Assembly: GCA_001460835.1 (NCBI GenBank)
Contig: CYKH01000729.1
Span: 1-37,622, forward strand
DNA from: Bodo saltans
Lineage: Eukaryota; Euglenozoa; Kinetoplastea; Eubodonida; Bodonidae
Direction of reading: 5' to 3'
Length of the DNA: 37,622 nt
This document shows, piece by piece, positions 37,401-37,622 of the stretch. A model generated the notes under the pieces. It was not told the origin of the DNA and did no database searches. It was given only the letters and a program-made list of their open reading frames with translations. Numbering within the stretch: the stretch's first letter is position 1; the number at the start of each line of letters is the position of its first letter. A program made the position numbers and the translations under genes.

Positions 37401-37622
37401 GATGCATTGCGTCACGTAGACCCAAAAACCTTTTTAGGTCGTGCTCCTTTGATTATGGACCACCTGCGATTTGATGTGAAAAGTTGGTCAAAGGTGTCGC
37501 GTAGGGGCTCTGTATTTATATTTTCAGTGCCGACGTTGATGACAATCACGTCAGCCTCAGAATTGCAGCAGCACACTGAACCCACTTCAATGCCACCAGC
37601 ATTGTCCGACAAGTTAAGCGAA
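34416..37622 (+). CDS. Receptor-type class III cyclase-like protein, paralogue, 3' partial
   Basis: I read this frame codon by codon. It is open from the ATG at 34416 (MSTHSQAPLNTSTQ) for 1069 codons to the window end with no stop. The layout matches 29167-32676: a Ser/acid-rich cytoplasmic N-terminus, TM1 (about 150-172, MWFGCAVLCTILVGVVGF), a glycosylated ectodomain ending in WWAAAITPTAPVYGPYI, TM2 (about 529-553, IILVVALVCAGMALLVLVL), and a linker with TMLPPPVILMIR. A His/Ser/Asn-rich spacer follows, then a cyclase-like domain from about 840 (GFFMAVSLVALKC, ERSFILATFGCYVEGG, CTIAIDCG). The metal-binding Asp positions read Ala (A846) and Arg (R882), so it is also predicted to be inactive. 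The C-terminus is missing. Confidence 0.75.
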   Translation, partial: MSTHSQAPLNTSTQLASVVRVPPSAAASPSAAPSPRRTSQEDEGDPSEYDAEYKLPPVIVGDASELEEILSTSRKKPNNSSLSDGDLVGGLILENNDSGDVVERRRLIHSDIVQEELEGAKNNTMTQSSSSLRNQKRHHGTKRCTVTIPMWFGCAVLCTILVGVVGFTPFFATQSNNEIVVGAARESYNTAVGNTGVKIYYKFINELITLILAYSQANFKPFQMTSVNFSNPFWDREWQLYFIGAAVTVPTRYFYYMDLATGHFTGQYPTGPNRTEMMRIVGNVNDVNFTLFRRNTLPPLEFQPVGSASLLFPPAVAFNAFFAKSQAAALVAPSLDVQGGMMYGYARFITSPLTTPPYTIPVGALLELLPLHEMISASDTAVTNVARFSGESVVLDDTGALVSCSLPALAGNIFVPVGTPGAICTTIVYNNVTTSKCRHSLSTLRLVWPLFGAAHDAYFLRSNVTLPGAVNLNVAFQSMNFSYVTFQFEGQEYMVSASSPSLEAGSGWWAAAITPTAPVYGPYIANRKRIILVVALVCAGMALLVLVLTFILMRPLGVLMSDMIAALRLQTQSDRYAKTLSRASGHPHQTGSSSSVTMCDGWRLQVSELHDIGHAVVCLHKLLEEVATMLPPPVILMIRTSLAQRTTAHYLSSSTTSSEDAGTIGSGSLSSSDAHAHPSAFASIDSSRSSTQSRSNKTKHVHPHGSSSNNNQHGIHHDRQEDENVVQMLAWFEDYYRVKGSVLPPPLEYAAAAPKEVLQLDEDVIEVVATTLEDIHQVDAPINIGTLEVTQAITDKSSPADDVDVSPPDHQAGLVPLSNHAVAANSILMNPTVSLRPARRRGFFMAVSLVALKCRPSHFAEAIAPLLSLVWHHGGEIEMIERSFILATFGCYVEGGDSASRAVTCAIAIAEQRGRMKRSLSVSRNDWEHEEASFESAARCTIAIDCGWFETSTFSCVLPGGRLMRRQVVSSVARDVAVKMLPLGEVLNERLLITGDALRHVDPKTFLGRAPLIMDHLRFDVKSWSKVSRRGSVFIFSVPTLMTITSASELQQHTEPTSMPPALSDKLSE

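Overview
The window looks like nuclear DNA of a kinetoplastid flagellate. Every supported protein gene lies on the + strand. The genes are intronless and closely packed. Intergenic gaps carry long T/pyrimidine runs ending in AG just upstream of start codons, as expected for spliced-leader trans-splicing of polycistronic transcripts. TGA, TAA and TAG all act as stops, so the code is standard. Several very large N-glycosylated, Ser/Thr-rich membrane proteins and receptor-cyclase-like proteins suggest a free-living bodonid such as Bodo saltans. That organism assignment is an inference from style, not a database match.

Layout. 1-4583: two tandem members of a mosaic family of secretory-pathway glycoproteins (the first lacks its 5' end), weakly resembling branching-type glycosyltransferases; two blocks are almost identical in DNA between the copies while the intervening DNA is strongly diverged. 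4833-5782: a multi-pass membrane protein and a tiny membrane protein. 5957-7264: glycerophosphocholine acyltransferase (GPC1/DUF2838). 7452-10055: an eEF1A-shaped protein that has lost its GTPase motifs and gained a long C-terminal extension. 10334-11338: THUMP-domain tRNA acetylation adaptor (TAN1). 11576-12568: single-pass membrane protein. 13309-19503: a 2064-residue ectodomain protein with a mucin-like stalk and a C-terminal 6-7 TM bundle. 19742-21340: mitochondrial KsgA/TFB1M-type rRNA adenine dimethyltransferase. 21516-22253: single-pass membrane protein. 22513-23283: Nudix hydrolase. 23450-25854: low-complexity Pro/Ser/Gln-rich protein interrupted at a T12 run. 25980-26498: mitochondrial tail-anchored-like protein. 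26719-28596: lipoate-protein ligase. 29167-32676 and 34416-37622 (runs off the end): two paralogous receptor-type class III cyclase-like proteins, both lacking the metal-binding aspartates. Between them, 33519-34046 encodes a second small mitochondrial membrane protein.

How the genes relate. In kinetoplastids neighbours in one transcription unit usually share no pathway, and that seems true here. Themes that recur are cell-surface or secretory proteins (mosaic family, giant ectodomain protein, cyclase-like receptors, small single-pass proteins) and mitochondrial functions (rRNA dimethylation, lipoylation, two small inner-membrane-like proteins). The strongest candidates for undescribed biology are the block-wise homogenised glycoprotein family, the eEF1A-derived pseudo-GTPase and the tandem pseudo-cyclase receptors.
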